Source: Flavobacterium sp. UGB4466
GTDB lineage: Bacteria; Bacteroidota; Bacteroidia; Flavobacteriales; Flavobacteriaceae
NCBI RefSeq assembly: GCF_903469665.1
Contig: NZ_CAGKLC010000020.1
Span: 1-64,000, forward strand
Direction of reading: 5' to 3'
Length of the DNA stretch: 64,000 bases
The notes below the pieces were generated by a model. The model was not told the origin of the DNA and did no database searches. It saw only the letters and a program-made list of their open reading frames with translations. Below, piece by piece: positions 8,620-17,340 of the stretch (the first letter of the stretch is position 1; every line of letters starts with the position of its first letter). Both the position numbers and the translations under genes were made by a program.

Positions 8620-10182
8620 ATGTTAAAACTTGTCCAAAAATTTCTACAAATAAACAAGTACTCGGAGATTAAAAATGAGTTTAAAGATTTGTTCCTTTCT
8701 CATCCAAATTATCCTAGTTTGTTTGCGATAACAGATTCTCTAGATTTACTGTCTGTAGAGAATGCTGCGATACGAGTTCCGAAAGAGCAAATAGTAGATT
8801 TGCCTTCAAATTTTTTGGCTTATTTCAAAGAAGAGTTAATATTAGTGGAAAAGGCAAAGAATTTTGTTCGAATCAATACGATGAAAAAAGGAAGTCAGAA
8901 AATGGCTTATGAAAAGTTTTTATTAGACTGGAATGGGGTTATAGTTGCAATTGAACCAAACAATGTTATAGCAAGAGACAGAATAAAAGTTGAATTCAGC
9001 TGGTTGAAATATGGTTTGCCACTTTTGTTGGTAGTTGGATTGTCATTTTTTTATAATACATACAATTTATTTAGCCTGTTTTTTTTAACAACATCAATTT
9101 TAGGACTCATTGTAAGTGTTTTCATTGTTCAGGAAAAACTGGGATTTAAGAATAGTATCATTTCAAAACTTTGCAATTTTAGTTCTAACTCTTCCTGTAG
9201 CTCTGTAATCAATAGTAAAGAGGATAATGAAAGCAAATGGATTAGCTTTCCTGACTTGCCACTAATGTTTTTTGGAGCCAGTTTGATTGCAATTCTGGTA
9301 AAACCACTGGAGTCCTCGATTTTCATAGGTTTTTTAAGCTTATTAGCGATACCCGTTATTGTGTCTTCCATTTGGATTCAAAAATTTGAAATTCAAAGAT
9401 GGTGTGTAATGTGCTTAGTGGTGTCTTCTTTGATTTTTGTACAAAGTGCTATATGGTTTGCGTCAGATTTGTTTACGTTGAGTTTTGGTTTTGCGGAAAT
9501 TTTTCCATTCCTGTTCTCATTGGCACTTCTTGTTCCTATTTGGGCAGTTTTGAAAACAATTATAAAAAACATCTTAGGTACTGAAAGTTCACTTAAAGAG
9601 ATGAAAAAGTTTAAAAGAAATTATTCTTTATTGAACTTCTTGTCTAAAAAAGTGCCTCATATAAATGGACTTGATGATCTAAGAGGATTGCATTTTGGAA
9701 ATAGAAATGCGGCCGTTAAGTTATCCGTAATCATCAGCCCTAGTTGTGGACATTGTCATAAAACATTTCAGGAGGCGTTTGATTTAGTATTGAGATTTCC
9801 GGATAAGATACACTTGAATGTCTTGTTTAATGTAAATCCTGAGAATGCCGAAAATCCATATAAAGTAGTAGTTGAAAGACTTTTAACCATAAACAGATCT
9901 ACACCGGGAAAAACGGTTGAGGCTATTTCGGACTGGCATATTAAAAATATGAGTCTTAAGAAATGGTTGAAAAAATGGACTGTTGATTCTGTAAGTATGA
10001 TGATAACACAGGAAATAAACAAACAATATGAATGGTGTTCTAAAAATGATTTTAATTACACACCTGTTAAGATTGTAAATGATAAAATTTTCCCGGCAGA
10101 ATATGAACTAGGAGAGTTAAAATACTTTTTAAACGATTATATCGAAGAGAAGGAAGAGGTTGTTTTGGAAAAAACAGCATAG
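8620..10182 (+). CDS. C39-like / vitamin K epoxide reductase / thioredoxin-domain protein
   Basis: A 520-residue membrane protein with three parts. Residues 1-115 resemble a C39 peptidase domain (LSHPNYPSLFAITDSL) but contain no cysteine, so this part is non-catalytic and may only bind leader peptides. Residues about 125-315 form a multi-helix VKOR domain with the loop cysteine pair Cys185/Cys193 and the active-site pair Cys262-x-x-Cys265 (WCVMC). Residues about 340-505 are a thioredoxin-like domain with Cys376-Gly-His-Cys379. Together these would make and transfer disulfide bonds using quinone. It sits 85 bases before a six-cysteine secreted-peptide gene, its probable substrate. The architecture is known to me from Bacteroidetes peptide-export loci. 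Confidence 0.87.
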   Translation: MLKLVQKFLQINKYSEIKNEFKDLFLSHPNYPSLFAITDSLDLLSVENAAIRVPKEQIVDLPSNFLAYFKEELILVEKAKNFVRINTMKKGSQKMAYEKFLLDWNGVIVAIEPNNVIARDRIKVEFSWLKYGLPLLLVVGLSFFYNTYNLFSLFFLTTSILGLIVSVFIVQEKLGFKNSIISKLCNFSSNSSCSSVINSKEDNESKWISFPDLPLMFFGASLIAILVKPLESSIFIGFLSLLAIPVIVSSIWIQKFEIQRWCVMCLVVSSLIFVQSAIWFASDLFTLSFGFAEIFPFLFSLALLVPIWAVLKTIIKNILGTESSLKEMKKFKRNYSLLNFLSKKVPHINGLDDLRGLHFGNRNAAVKLSVIISPSCGHCHKTFQEAFDLVLRFPDKIHLNVLFNVNPENAENPYKVVVERLLTINRSTPGKTVEAISDWHIKNMSLKKWLKKWTVDSVSMMITQEINKQYEWCSKNDFNYTPVKIVNDKIFPAEYELGELKYFLNDYIEEKEEVVLEKTA

Positions 10183-10202
10183 TATCTAAAGAAAGTTACA
10201 AC

Positions 10203-10223
10203 AGACAGAAGCTTCAGCTGTCT
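10203..10223 (+). other. Intercistronic hairpin
   Basis: AGACAG (10203-10208) pairs with CTGTCT (10218-10223), giving a small hairpin between the VKOR/thioredoxin gene and the six-cysteine precursor gene. A short TTAAAA follows but no real T-tract, so it is more likely a partial attenuator or RNA-stability element that lets precursor mRNA differ in level from the upstream gene. Confidence 0.35.
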
Positions 10224-10267
10224 TAAAATGATTGAAGTAGGAGTTCAAAAAACAAAAACCTTTAGTT

Positions 10268-10465
10268 ATGTTAAAAATCATTTTAAACTTAGAAGGTGCT
10301 CAAGAGCTAAGTGCATTCGAGCAAAAAAGCATGATAGGAGGGCAGCCAATTAATCCGCCTAAAAGATGTTGCATTTGTCCGGGTAAAGGTTCGTCTACTC
10401 TTGTAACGTGTGATTCGATTTGTTCGAATGGTACAATACCGGCAGTGCTTGAGGATTGTTTATAG
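10268..10465 (+). CDS. Six-cysteine double-glycine-leader peptide precursor
   Basis: A 65-residue secreted-peptide precursor. The leader (MLKIILNLEGAQELSAFEQ, then KSMIGG) ends at Gly24-Gly25. The 40-residue core has six cysteines at positions 34, 35, 37, 48, 52 and 64 (CCIC, then TCDSIC, then DCL), enough for three disulfides. That suits the VKOR/thioredoxin protein encoded just upstream. It also contains a GKGSS stretch resembling the GKGS of the three cysteine-free precursors. It may be a bacteriocin-like or signalling peptide; activity unknown. The overlapping minus-strand frame is a shadow. Confidence 0.78.
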   Translation: MLKIILNLEGAQELSAFEQKSMIGGQPINPPKRCCICPGKGSSTLVTCDSICSNGTIPAVLEDCL

Positions 10466-10777
10466 TCTTGTCTGATGTAAAAAATGTTTTTAGATTCATG
10501 TATAGACAAAAAAGAAGGACTCTCGGGTCGCGTTTTTGGAATTAATTATTTATAGCGTTTTAATAGAAGTACGAAATAGCCTTTTTTAGAATTTAGTCAT
10601 GTTTTTTTTAATTTGTAGGCGCTCGATCGTGGAACATTGAGCAAATTTCCCCACATTGATGATTGGTGTAGGGATTCTTAGGAAATTGGTCACTGAGTTG
10701 ATTTTAATTGGTTAGGGTTAACCAGTGCCATGTCCTAAAGAAATTGTATTTCTAATAGATATGTTTTTAAATACTCT

Positions 10778-10813
10778 AACAGAGAAGATTTGTTTCTTCT
10801 CTGTTTTTTTTTG
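10778..10813 (+). terminator. Rho-independent terminator
   Basis: AACAGAGAAGA (10778-10788) pairs with TTCTTCTCTGTT after a short TTTG loop and is followed by a run of eight or more T on the plus strand. It ends transcription roughly 310 bases past the stop of the six-cysteine precursor. Confidence 0.8.
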
Positions 10814-11005
10814 GATTAACCCATCCTTTCGTAATGAACTTAAAGAAATCACTTGTGTCGTTTAATTGTTTAAGATGGTTAAGAATGGAAATAAGATCTT
10901 TAAATGGTCAGGTAGCCTCAAACCCCAATAAAAAAATCTTGTAAAATCCTTTTTTTTAGGATCATTGTTGTATTTTAACTATAAATCAGAAGGAAAAACA
11001 AATAA

Positions 11006-11040
11006 TTGCGATTTTTTGGCGGATAAATATTATATTTTTG
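11006..11040 (+). promoter_or_regulatory. Candidate promoter of the exporter operon
   Basis: TATTTTTG at 11033-11040 fits the TAnnTTTG -7 box. Possible TTG -33 elements lie at 11006-11008 (24-base spacing) or 11016-11018 (14-base spacing), neither ideal. Start codon TTG is at 11095. It implies the exporter genes can be transcribed separately from the precursor gene. Confidence 0.4.
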
Positions 11041-11094
11041 TAAGGCAGATAATGGTAAGATTGTGTGTGCATAAATGATTAACCCTAAATTAAA

Positions 11095-13287
11095 TTGAAA
11101 AAATTCACCAATTATAAACAGGCCGATTATAAAGATTGTGGGCCGACGTGTTTAAAAATAATAGCGAAACATTACGGCAAAACAATCAACATTCAGGAGT
11201 TGAGAGACATCAGTGAAACAACTCGTGAAGGAAGTAATTTGCTTTTTTTGAGTGACGCTGACGAATAAATAGGTTTTAGAACTTTAGGTGTAAAATTAAA
11301 TCTCGAGCGATTAGAAGAGGCGCCGCTTCCTTGTATCCTGCATTGGAACAAAAATCATTACGTAGTACTTTACAAAATTAAAAGAAATACCTACTATATT
11401 TCTGATCCTGCTTTTGGCTTGATCGAATACAACAAAGAAGATTTTATTAAATTCTGGATCGGAAACAATGCAGATGAATCTACTCAGGAAGGAATAGCAT
11501 TATTGATTGAAGCGACTCCTAAATTTTTCCAATCTGATTTTGATAAAGAAGACAATCATGGACTCGGATTTGGGTTGTTGGCACAATACGTGCTTCGGTA
11601 CAGGTCATTTCTCATACAATTAAGTATAGGGTTACTGGCCAGTAGTTTATTACAGCTTATTTTTCCGTTTTTAACCCAAAGTATTGTGGATGTCGGGATT
11701 CAAAATCAGAACATTCATTTTATTTACCTGATTCTTTTTGCTCAATTGTTCCTTTTTGCCGGAAGGACAGGTCTGGAACTTATCAGAAGCTGGATTTTAT
11801 TACATCTTTCTACCCGAATAAACATTTCTCTTATTTCGGATTTTTTTATTAAATTAATGAATCTGCCCATTTCGTTTTTCGATGTAAGAATGACTGGCGA
11901 CATTATGCAGCGTATTAATGACCATCGCAGAATTGAACGAATTTTGACAACATCATCTTTGAACGTCTTATTTTCTGTGATCAATATGTTTGTGATGGGA
12001 GGTGTTTTGGCTTATTTCAATCTGAAGATCTTTCTGGTGTTTTTTGCCGGTAGCTTACTTTATTTCGGATGGATTACTTTGTTCTTAAAAAGAAGAGAAG
12101 TACTCGATTACAAGCGTTTTGCAGAGGTTTCCAGTGAGCAAAACAAAGTGATGGAGCTTATCAACGGAATGCAGGAAATAAAGCTGCACAACGCCGAAAA
12201 ACAAAAGCGCTGGGGATGGGAATACATACAGGCAAGGCTTTTTAGAGTTTCCATAAAAGGGCTTGTTTTAGAGCAAACACAAACTATAGGTTCTTCTGTA
12301 ATTAATGAATTAAAAAATATCTTCATTATATTCCTATCGGCAAAACTGGTAATCGATGGCTCCATTACACTGGGGATGATGCTGGCAATTAGTTCGATAG
12401 TAGGGAGTTTAAACGGGCCAATTACGCAGCTTATAGAATTCGTCAGGGAGCTTCAGGATGCGAAGATATCATTGGCCAGATTGTCTGAGATTCATGAGAA
12501 AGAAGACGAAACGCAGCAAGAAGTCTATCAGACGAGTGATGTTCCTTTTGATTCGGATATTGATATTAATAACCTTTCCTATCGATATTTAGGTTCTGAT
12601 ATTCCTGTTCTGGAAGATCTAACACTGAAAATCCCGGCCAATAAAGTAACGGCAATAGTAGGAGTCAGCGGAAGCGGTAAAACAACTTTAATGAAGCTCT
12701 TATTGAAATTCTATGAACCTGAAAAAGGGGAAATAAACATCGGAAATGCACAATTGAAAAATATTTCGCAAAAAGCATGGAGATCCAATATCGGCGCCGT
12801 TATGCAGGAAGGGTTTATTTTTAGTGATACCATTGCTAATAATATTGCAATTGGTGTCGATAAAGTAGATAAAGAACGTTTGGTCTATGCTGCTGATGTA
12901 GCCAATATAAAAGAATACGTTTCAGGTTTACCATTAGGATACAATACCAAAATTGGTGCCGAAGGACTAGGGATGAGTACCGGACAAAAGCAGCGTTTGT
13001 TAATTGCAAGGGCTGTTTATAAAAACCCGGAAGTTTTGTTTTTTGATGAAGCTACATCGGCATTGGACGCGAATAATGAAAAAGAAATTATGCAAAAACT
13101 GGATATTTTCTTCAAAGACAAAACAGTTGTGGTTATCGCCCATCGCTTGAGTACTGTGATGAATGCAGATCAAATTGTGGTTTTAGATAAAGGAAAAATC
13201 ATCGAAATTGGCAGTCATTCTGTTTTGGTAGAACAAAAAGGAAATTATTTTGAACTGGTTAAGAATCAATTACAATTAGGAAATTAA
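11095..13287 (+). pseudogene. C39-peptidase ABC exporter interrupted by one in-frame TAA
   Basis: The reading frame begins at TTG 11095 with a C39 peptidase domain: Gln9, nucleophile Cys15 (DYKDCGPTC), His88 (NHYVVLY) and Asp104 (SDPAFG). It continues through six membrane helices (about residues 165-430) to an ABC ATPase with Walker A GVSGSGKTT, signature STGQKQR and Walker B VLFFDEATSALD. A single TAA at 11266-11268 (codon 58) breaks it inside SDADE/IGFRTL, where relatives usually have a lysine; one A-to-T change from AAA would create it. Everything else is intact. The open stretch after the stop begins to be usable only from TTG 11419, which would lack the peptidase domain. Intact, it would cleave and export double-glycine peptides. 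Sequencing error, true nonsense mutation and readthrough are all possible. Confidence 0.85.
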
Positions 13288-13290
13288 AAC

Positions 13291-14583
13291 ATGGCAGAAG
13301 ATACTACATTTGAACTAAGAAGCGAAGAAGTTCAGGATATTCTAACCAAAGTACCGCATTGGATGATTCGTTGGGGAACCGTTTTGATATTTGTCATTAT
13401 TGTGATGCTTTTTTTCGTGTCCTGGTTTATCAAATATCCTGATGTTGTTACTACCCAAATTGTAATTACAACCAATATTCCGCCAGAGAAGATCGTTTCG
13501 AAATCATCGGGTCGTATTGAGGCAATTTTAGTAAAAGACAAATCGATTGTTTCAAAAAACAGTACACTTGCTGTTATTGAAAACACGGCAAATTACAAAG
13601 ATGTTTTTTTGTTGAAAAAAATCGTTGACGAATATAATATCAATGATCCCAAGAAAGCCTTTCCTTTCGAACTGTTGAAAAATACTCAGTTAGGAGAGAT
13701 TGAAAGTGCTTTTGCTGTTTTTCAGAAAGATTATCAGGCGGAACAACTAAATAAAAATTTGCAGCCTTTTGAAGTAGAAAACCGGGCACAGGTTTCTGAA
13801 AAAATTCAGATTAAAGACAGATTGGAGATTTTGCAGCAGCAAAAAGTGATCAATGAAAGTGAACTACAGCTTCAGAAAAATGAAATGGCAAGATTTGAAA
13901 CATTGTTCAATAAAGGAATCATTTCTGCACAGGAAATGGAGGCTAAAAAACTGGGGTATCTCCAGGCGCAAAAAAATTATAAAACCCTTTTGTCTTCCAT
14001 TTCTCAGTTAAAGTCGGCTTTAATTACCAATACTAAATTGAGTCAGAACTCACAAATCAGCGGGACTAAAGAAGAAGTTACTTTAGGAAGAAATATGGCG
14101 CAGTCTTTTTATCAGCTTAAGAAAGTGATAAAAGATTGGGAATTGGCCTATGCTTTAAAGTCATCGGTGAGTGGGGTGGTTACTTTTTTGCAGATCTGGA
14201 CAGAGAATCAAACGATCAATATTGGGGATAATGTCTTCTCGATTATTCCGGATAGCAAAAATGGTTTTGTAGGTAAGGTAAAAGCACCGGCATTGAATTC
14301 AGGGAAAATAAAAGTAGGTCAGATGGTGAACATCAGATTAGCAAATTTTCCCGACAGAGAATTTGGAGTGTTAAGAGGAAAGATCCAAAATATCTCTTTG
14401 GTTCCTGATAAAGATGGAAATTTATTGTTGGATGTAGCGCTTCCCAACGGATTGGAAACGTCCTATAAAAAGCAAATCGTTTTTCAGCAGGAAATGAAAG
14501 GAAGTGCAGAGATTGTGACCGAAGATTTACGTTTAATCGAGCGGATTTTATATCAGTTTAAGAGTCTTTTTGAGCAGGTTTAA
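13291..14583 (+). CDS. HlyD-family periplasmic adaptor of the peptide exporter
   Basis: A 430-residue membrane-fusion protein that links an inner-membrane ABC exporter to an outer-membrane channel. It has a short cytoplasmic N-terminus, one transmembrane helix near residues 29-50 (WGTVLIFVIIVMLFFVSW), a biotinyl-lipoyl-like half (SSGRIEAILVKDKSIV), a long coiled-coil hairpin (about 130-260), and a beta-barrel part after 285. It starts 3 bases after the ABC gene stop, so the two are one operon. Its frame is intact even though the ABC gene is interrupted. The 3' end overlaps the stop codon of the convergent trmN6 gene by 4 bases. Confidence 0.9.
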   Translation: MAEDTTFELRSEEVQDILTKVPHWMIRWGTVLIFVIIVMLFFVSWFIKYPDVVTTQIVITTNIPPEKIVSKSSGRIEAILVKDKSIVSKNSTLAVIENTANYKDVFLLKKIVDEYNINDPKKAFPFELLKNTQLGEIESAFAVFQKDYQAEQLNKNLQPFEVENRAQVSEKIQIKDRLEILQQQKVINESELQLQKNEMARFETLFNKGIISAQEMEAKKLGYLQAQKNYKTLLSSISQLKSALITNTKLSQNSQISGTKEEVTLGRNMAQSFYQLKKVIKDWELAYALKSSVSGVVTFLQIWTENQTINIGDNVFSIIPDSKNGFVGKVKAPALNSGKIKVGQMVNIRLANFPDREFGVLRGKIQNISLVPDKDGNLLLDVALPNGLETSYKKQIVFQQEMKGSAEIVTEDLRLIERILYQFKSLFEQV

Positions 14584-15287
14584 AATTTTAAATAAAAATC
14601 TTTAGTAAGATCGATATACTGAGGAGTATAAACGTGTCGGTCCATTTCTATTGTTAATTCATCGACTTCAGGTTGTGAGGTTTCGTTACGGCTAAAAGCC
14701 AAAAGGCTACGTTTTACAACAGCTGTAGGGGTGCCTTTTACGCGCGTAATTTTGATGGGGTATAATTCTGATTCTTTGGCTAAGGCAATAAATTTTTCTT
14801 CTTCTTTAAAAGGAAGAATTATGGCAAGTATTCCATTTTCAGATAAAAGTAAATCGGCTGCTTCGACTAATTCTTCAAAAGGCATTGCGTCCTGAAAGCG
14901 CGCTAAATCTCGTTGTTCGTTTTCGCTTTTATAATCTTCGGCATAAAAGGGTGGATTCGAAACAATCAGATCATATTCGTCTTCCGGTTCTTCTATAAAT
15001 TCATCCAAACCTGCATGAAAACAAAATAAACGGTCTCCCCAAGGTGAGTTTTCAAAATTTTCTACTGCTTCTTCATACGCATCTTCATCAATTTCAAGAG
15101 CGTCAATTTGTTCTGCATTTGTTCTTTGTGCCAGCATTAAAGCGATAATCCCGGTTCCGGCACCAATGTCTAAAACACTAAATGGATTGTGATTTATAGG
15201 TGCCCAAGCGCCCAGTAAAACACCATCAGTACCCACTTTCATAGCGGTTTTGTCTTGTAGAACTGAAAATTGTTTGAATTGAAACAT
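14580..15287 (-). CDS. trmN6: tRNA1(Val) (adenine(37)-N6)-methyltransferase
   Basis: A 235-residue SAM-dependent methyltransferase that modifies A37 of tRNA1(Val). The SAM-binding motif VLDIGAGTGIIAL is at residues 38-50. The N6-adenine catalytic motif NPPFY is at 111-115, followed by the family-typical NEQRDLARF segment. Length fits YfiC/TrmN6. It precedes rimM and rpsP in the same direction, though 130 bases separate it from rimM. The alternative of a different NPPY adenine methyltransferase is less likely. Confidence 0.88.
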   Translation of the reverse strand: MFQFKQFSVLQDKTAMKVGTDGVLLGAWAPINHNPFSVLDIGAGTGIIALMLAQRTNAEQIDALEIDEDAYEEAVENFENSPWGDRLFCFHAGLDEFIEEPEDEYDLIVSNPPFYAEDYKSENEQRDLARFQDAMPFEELVEAADLLLSENGILAIILPFKEEEKFIALAKESELYPIKITRVKGTPTAVVKRSLLAFSRNETSQPEVDELTIEMDRHVYTPQYIDLTKDFYLKF

Positions 15288-15420
15288 CTTGATTTGTGAT
15301 TGAAGATTAACGATTTTTAATTTCAGATGGAATAGGTAATAATGATGACAAGATTTTTAATTGCAAGAGTAATCAAGTCAGTCTAAAAATCCAGCAATCT
15401 AAGTCGGTCTAATAATCTAA

Positions 15421-15945
15421 TTAAAGGTACATCTCCACTAAACCTTCAGGAAGATTCATGATAACCTTTTTGTTTTCACGGTCTATTTTTACAAGGAATT
15501 GATCGATCATCGGAATTAACATTTCGACTTCGCCATTCAAAACTTCAAAAAGAGGTTGTGCTGTCGTATCGTTTACGGCAGCTATTTTTCCAAAAACACC
15601 TAAACGTTGGTCTTCGATTTCAAAACCGATTACTTCGTGGAAATAAAATTTGTTGCCCGAAAGTTTTGGCAACATGCTTAAAGGAAGATAAATCGCATTA
15701 CCAAGAAGGGCATCTGCATCTTCTTCTGTGTTTACATCTTCAAAACGAATTCTAAGAAAGTCGTTTTTGTGCAAAGAACTTGTTTCAATAAAAAAAGGAA
15801 CCAAGTGTTTGTTGCATTCAACAAACACTGATTCCAGATTTTCGTATAACTCAGGTTCGTCCGTGTCTAAATAAGCCAGAACTTCACCTTTGAAACTAAA
15901 TTTTTTAGCGATTTTACCTAAATAAAAACATTCTTCTTTACGCAT
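15421..15945 (-). CDS. rimM: Ribosome maturation factor RimM
   Basis: A 174-residue 30S assembly factor that binds ribosomal protein S19 during 16S rRNA maturation. The N-terminal RimM beta-barrel starts with CFYLGKIAKKFSFKGEVLAYLDTD; the C-terminal PRC-barrel contains KFYFHEVIGFEIEDQRLGVFG and ends EMLIPMIDQFLVKID. Length is standard. It lies 15 bases downstream of rpsP (S16), the classic rpsP-rimM arrangement, and is surely co-transcribed. Confidence 0.95.
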   Translation of the reverse strand: MRKEECFYLGKIAKKFSFKGEVLAYLDTDEPELYENLESVFVECNKHLVPFFIETSSLHKNDFLRIRFEDVNTEEDADALLGNAIYLPLSMLPKLSGNKFYFHEVIGFEIEDQRLGVFGKIAAVNDTTAQPLFEVLNGEVEMLIPMIDQFLVKIDRENKKVIMNLPEGLVEMYL

Positions 15946-15960
15946 TCTCGCTAGCTAAAA

Positions 15961-16527
15961 TTATGCTTCAGTTGTTTCGTTATTCTCTTCAGTAGCAGTT
16001 TCTTCAGTTGAAGCTTCAACTTCAGCAACTTCTTCTGTAGCTTCAGCAGCAGTAGCAGCAGCAATTGCGTCAGCTTCAGCTTGAGCAGCAGCAGCTAAAC
16101 GTTTAGCGTTAACTTCTTGTTCTGCTTTTAAAGCTTTAGCTTTAACATCAGCTTGTGCTTTTGATAAACCATCTTTTTTAGCATCAACTTTTCCAGTTTT
16201 AGCTTCTAACCATGCAGCTAATTTAGCGTCAGCTTGCTCTTGAGTCAAAGCTCCTTTACGGATACCTCCATCAAGGTGGTGTTTCAATAAAGCTCCTTTG
16301 TAAGAAAGAATTGCTCTAGCAGTATCAGTTGGTTGTGCACCATTGTGTAACCATTTAACTGCACTATCAAGGTTTAAGTCGATAGTTGCCGGGTTTGTGT
16401 TTGGATTGTAAGTACCGATTTTCTCTAAGTATTTACCATCTCTTTTTGAGCGTGCATCTGCAGCTACAACCCAGTAAAAAGGTTTTCCTTTTTTACCGTG
16501 TCTTTGTAATCTAATTTTTACTGACAT
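15961..16527 (-). CDS. rpsP: 30S ribosomal protein S16, with long Ala/Glu tail
   Basis: Small-subunit ribosomal protein. The core S16 fold is at residues 1-85 (MSVKIRLQRHGKKGKPFYW and KYLEKIGTYNPNTNP). At 188 residues it is about twice the usual 80-90; the extra C-terminal half is Lys/Ala-rich, then Ala/Glu/Thr-rich and probably disordered. Such extended S16 proteins occur in Bacteroidetes. It heads the operon with rimM; a TATCTTTG box at 16584-16577 on the minus strand is the likely -7 element. Confidence 0.95.
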   Translation of the reverse strand: MSVKIRLQRHGKKGKPFYWVVAADARSKRDGKYLEKIGTYNPNTNPATIDLNLDSAVKWLHNGAQPTDTARAILSYKGALLKHHLDGGIRKGALTQEQADAKLAAWLEAKTGKVDAKKDGLSKAQADVKAKALKAEQEVNAKRLAAAAQAEADAIAAATAAEATEEVAEVEASTEETATEENNETTEA

Positions 16528-16723
16528 AATCGTATGATTAAATTTTGAGGTACTCGACCCCTGTTAATTAAGGGCGCAAAGATATAATTTTTTTATGAAT
16601 TATACGTTCGAAATCATATTAAATGCATTTCAGGTGTATTTCTGAGGCATTTATGTCATTTTAACTTCATTTTTTAAATAATTATCTTAATTGAGGTTAT
16701 TTTTGCCTCAAATTTACTGTGAT

Positions 16724-17206
16724 ATGAAAAAAATAATTTCTTTAGTATTATTACTTTTTATTGTTTCTGCTTGTTCTGAAGATATAAAATTTAATAATCC
16801 GGCCTTCCAAAGTTTAAAAGAAAACGTGTTTTGGCGCGCTACAACCTATAATGCTTATAGCTCTGTGGGCGGCAGTATTGTTATTGAAGGTGATTTGGGA
16901 TTTGAGAAAGTAGTTTTAAAAGTTCCGAATACAGGAGTGCAGACTTATGCTCTTGGACGTGACAATATCACGACTGCAAATTACACTAATACGCAGCCGT
17001 CGCAATCATACAGTTTCTCTACCGGTACGGATAGGGGGCATGGGCTAATCGTGATTACTGAGTTTAATGCCGAGAATAAAACAATTTCAGGAACCTTTAA
17101 GTTTGACGCTCTGAACGAGGATAAAAAAGATACTGAAAAGCCAAAAATTAGTTTTACCGAAGGTGTTTTTTACAAAATTCCAATTTCGGCAACATCTGAG
17201 AATTAG
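16724..17206 (+). CDS. Small lipoprotein, DUF6252-like
   Basis: A 160-residue predicted lipoprotein. The ATG at 16724 is chosen over the longer TTG frame at 16691 because it begins the signal peptide MKKIISLVLLLFIVSAC, with lipobox VSAC. The rest is beta-rich, resembling DUF6252-type Bacteroidetes envelope proteins (NVFWRATTYNA, later ISGTFKFDA). A TATTTTTG box lies at 16698-16705, giving a short 5' leader. Function unknown; likely anchored in the outer membrane or periplasm. Confidence 0.7.
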   Translation: MKKIISLVLLLFIVSACSEDIKFNNPAFQSLKENVFWRATTYNAYSSVGGSIVIEGDLGFEKVVLKVPNTGVQTYALGRDNITTANYTNTQPSQSYSFSTGTDRGHGLIVITEFNAENKTISGTFKFDALNEDKKDTEKPKISFTEGVFYKIPISATSEN

Positions 17207-17340
17207 AAATTTAATTTGTCGTAGTTTGGTTTTATTGAGATCTATTTTTTTAAATCAAAATAAAAACATAAATAAACTAATATATAGTAGATTACAGAAA
17301 AATAAAGTTACATTTGCTACATTATTATAAATAAGTACAT

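Larger units (their letters stand above)
10466..11094. other. 629-base gap: terminator plus promoter, no convincing gene
   Basis: No long frame is present. Two short plus-strand frames (18 aa from about 10661, 36 aa from about 10835) lack a leader or a double glycine and are not called. The gap contains a strong terminator hairpin at 10778-10813 and the likely exporter promoter at 11006-11040. The stretch 10600-10813, ending in that terminator, could be the 3' end of the precursor transcript or a small RNA. Confidence 0.5.

Noticed and set aside
10711..10730. ATGGCACTGGTTAACC on the minus strand, considered as a second sigma-54 promoter
   Set aside because: The -12 half does not match TTGC and no gene lies downstream on that strand at a sensible distance.
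10835..10945. 36-residue plus-strand frame beginning MNLKKSLVSF, considered as a further peptide precursor
   Set aside because: No double glycine, no KEQ-type leader element and no similarity to the four precursors.
11419..13287. Treating 11419-13287 as a normal complete ABC transporter starting at TTG 11419
   Set aside because: The same frame upstream encodes a full C39 domain with all catalytic residues, so the 11419 start is an artefact of the in-frame stop at 11266.
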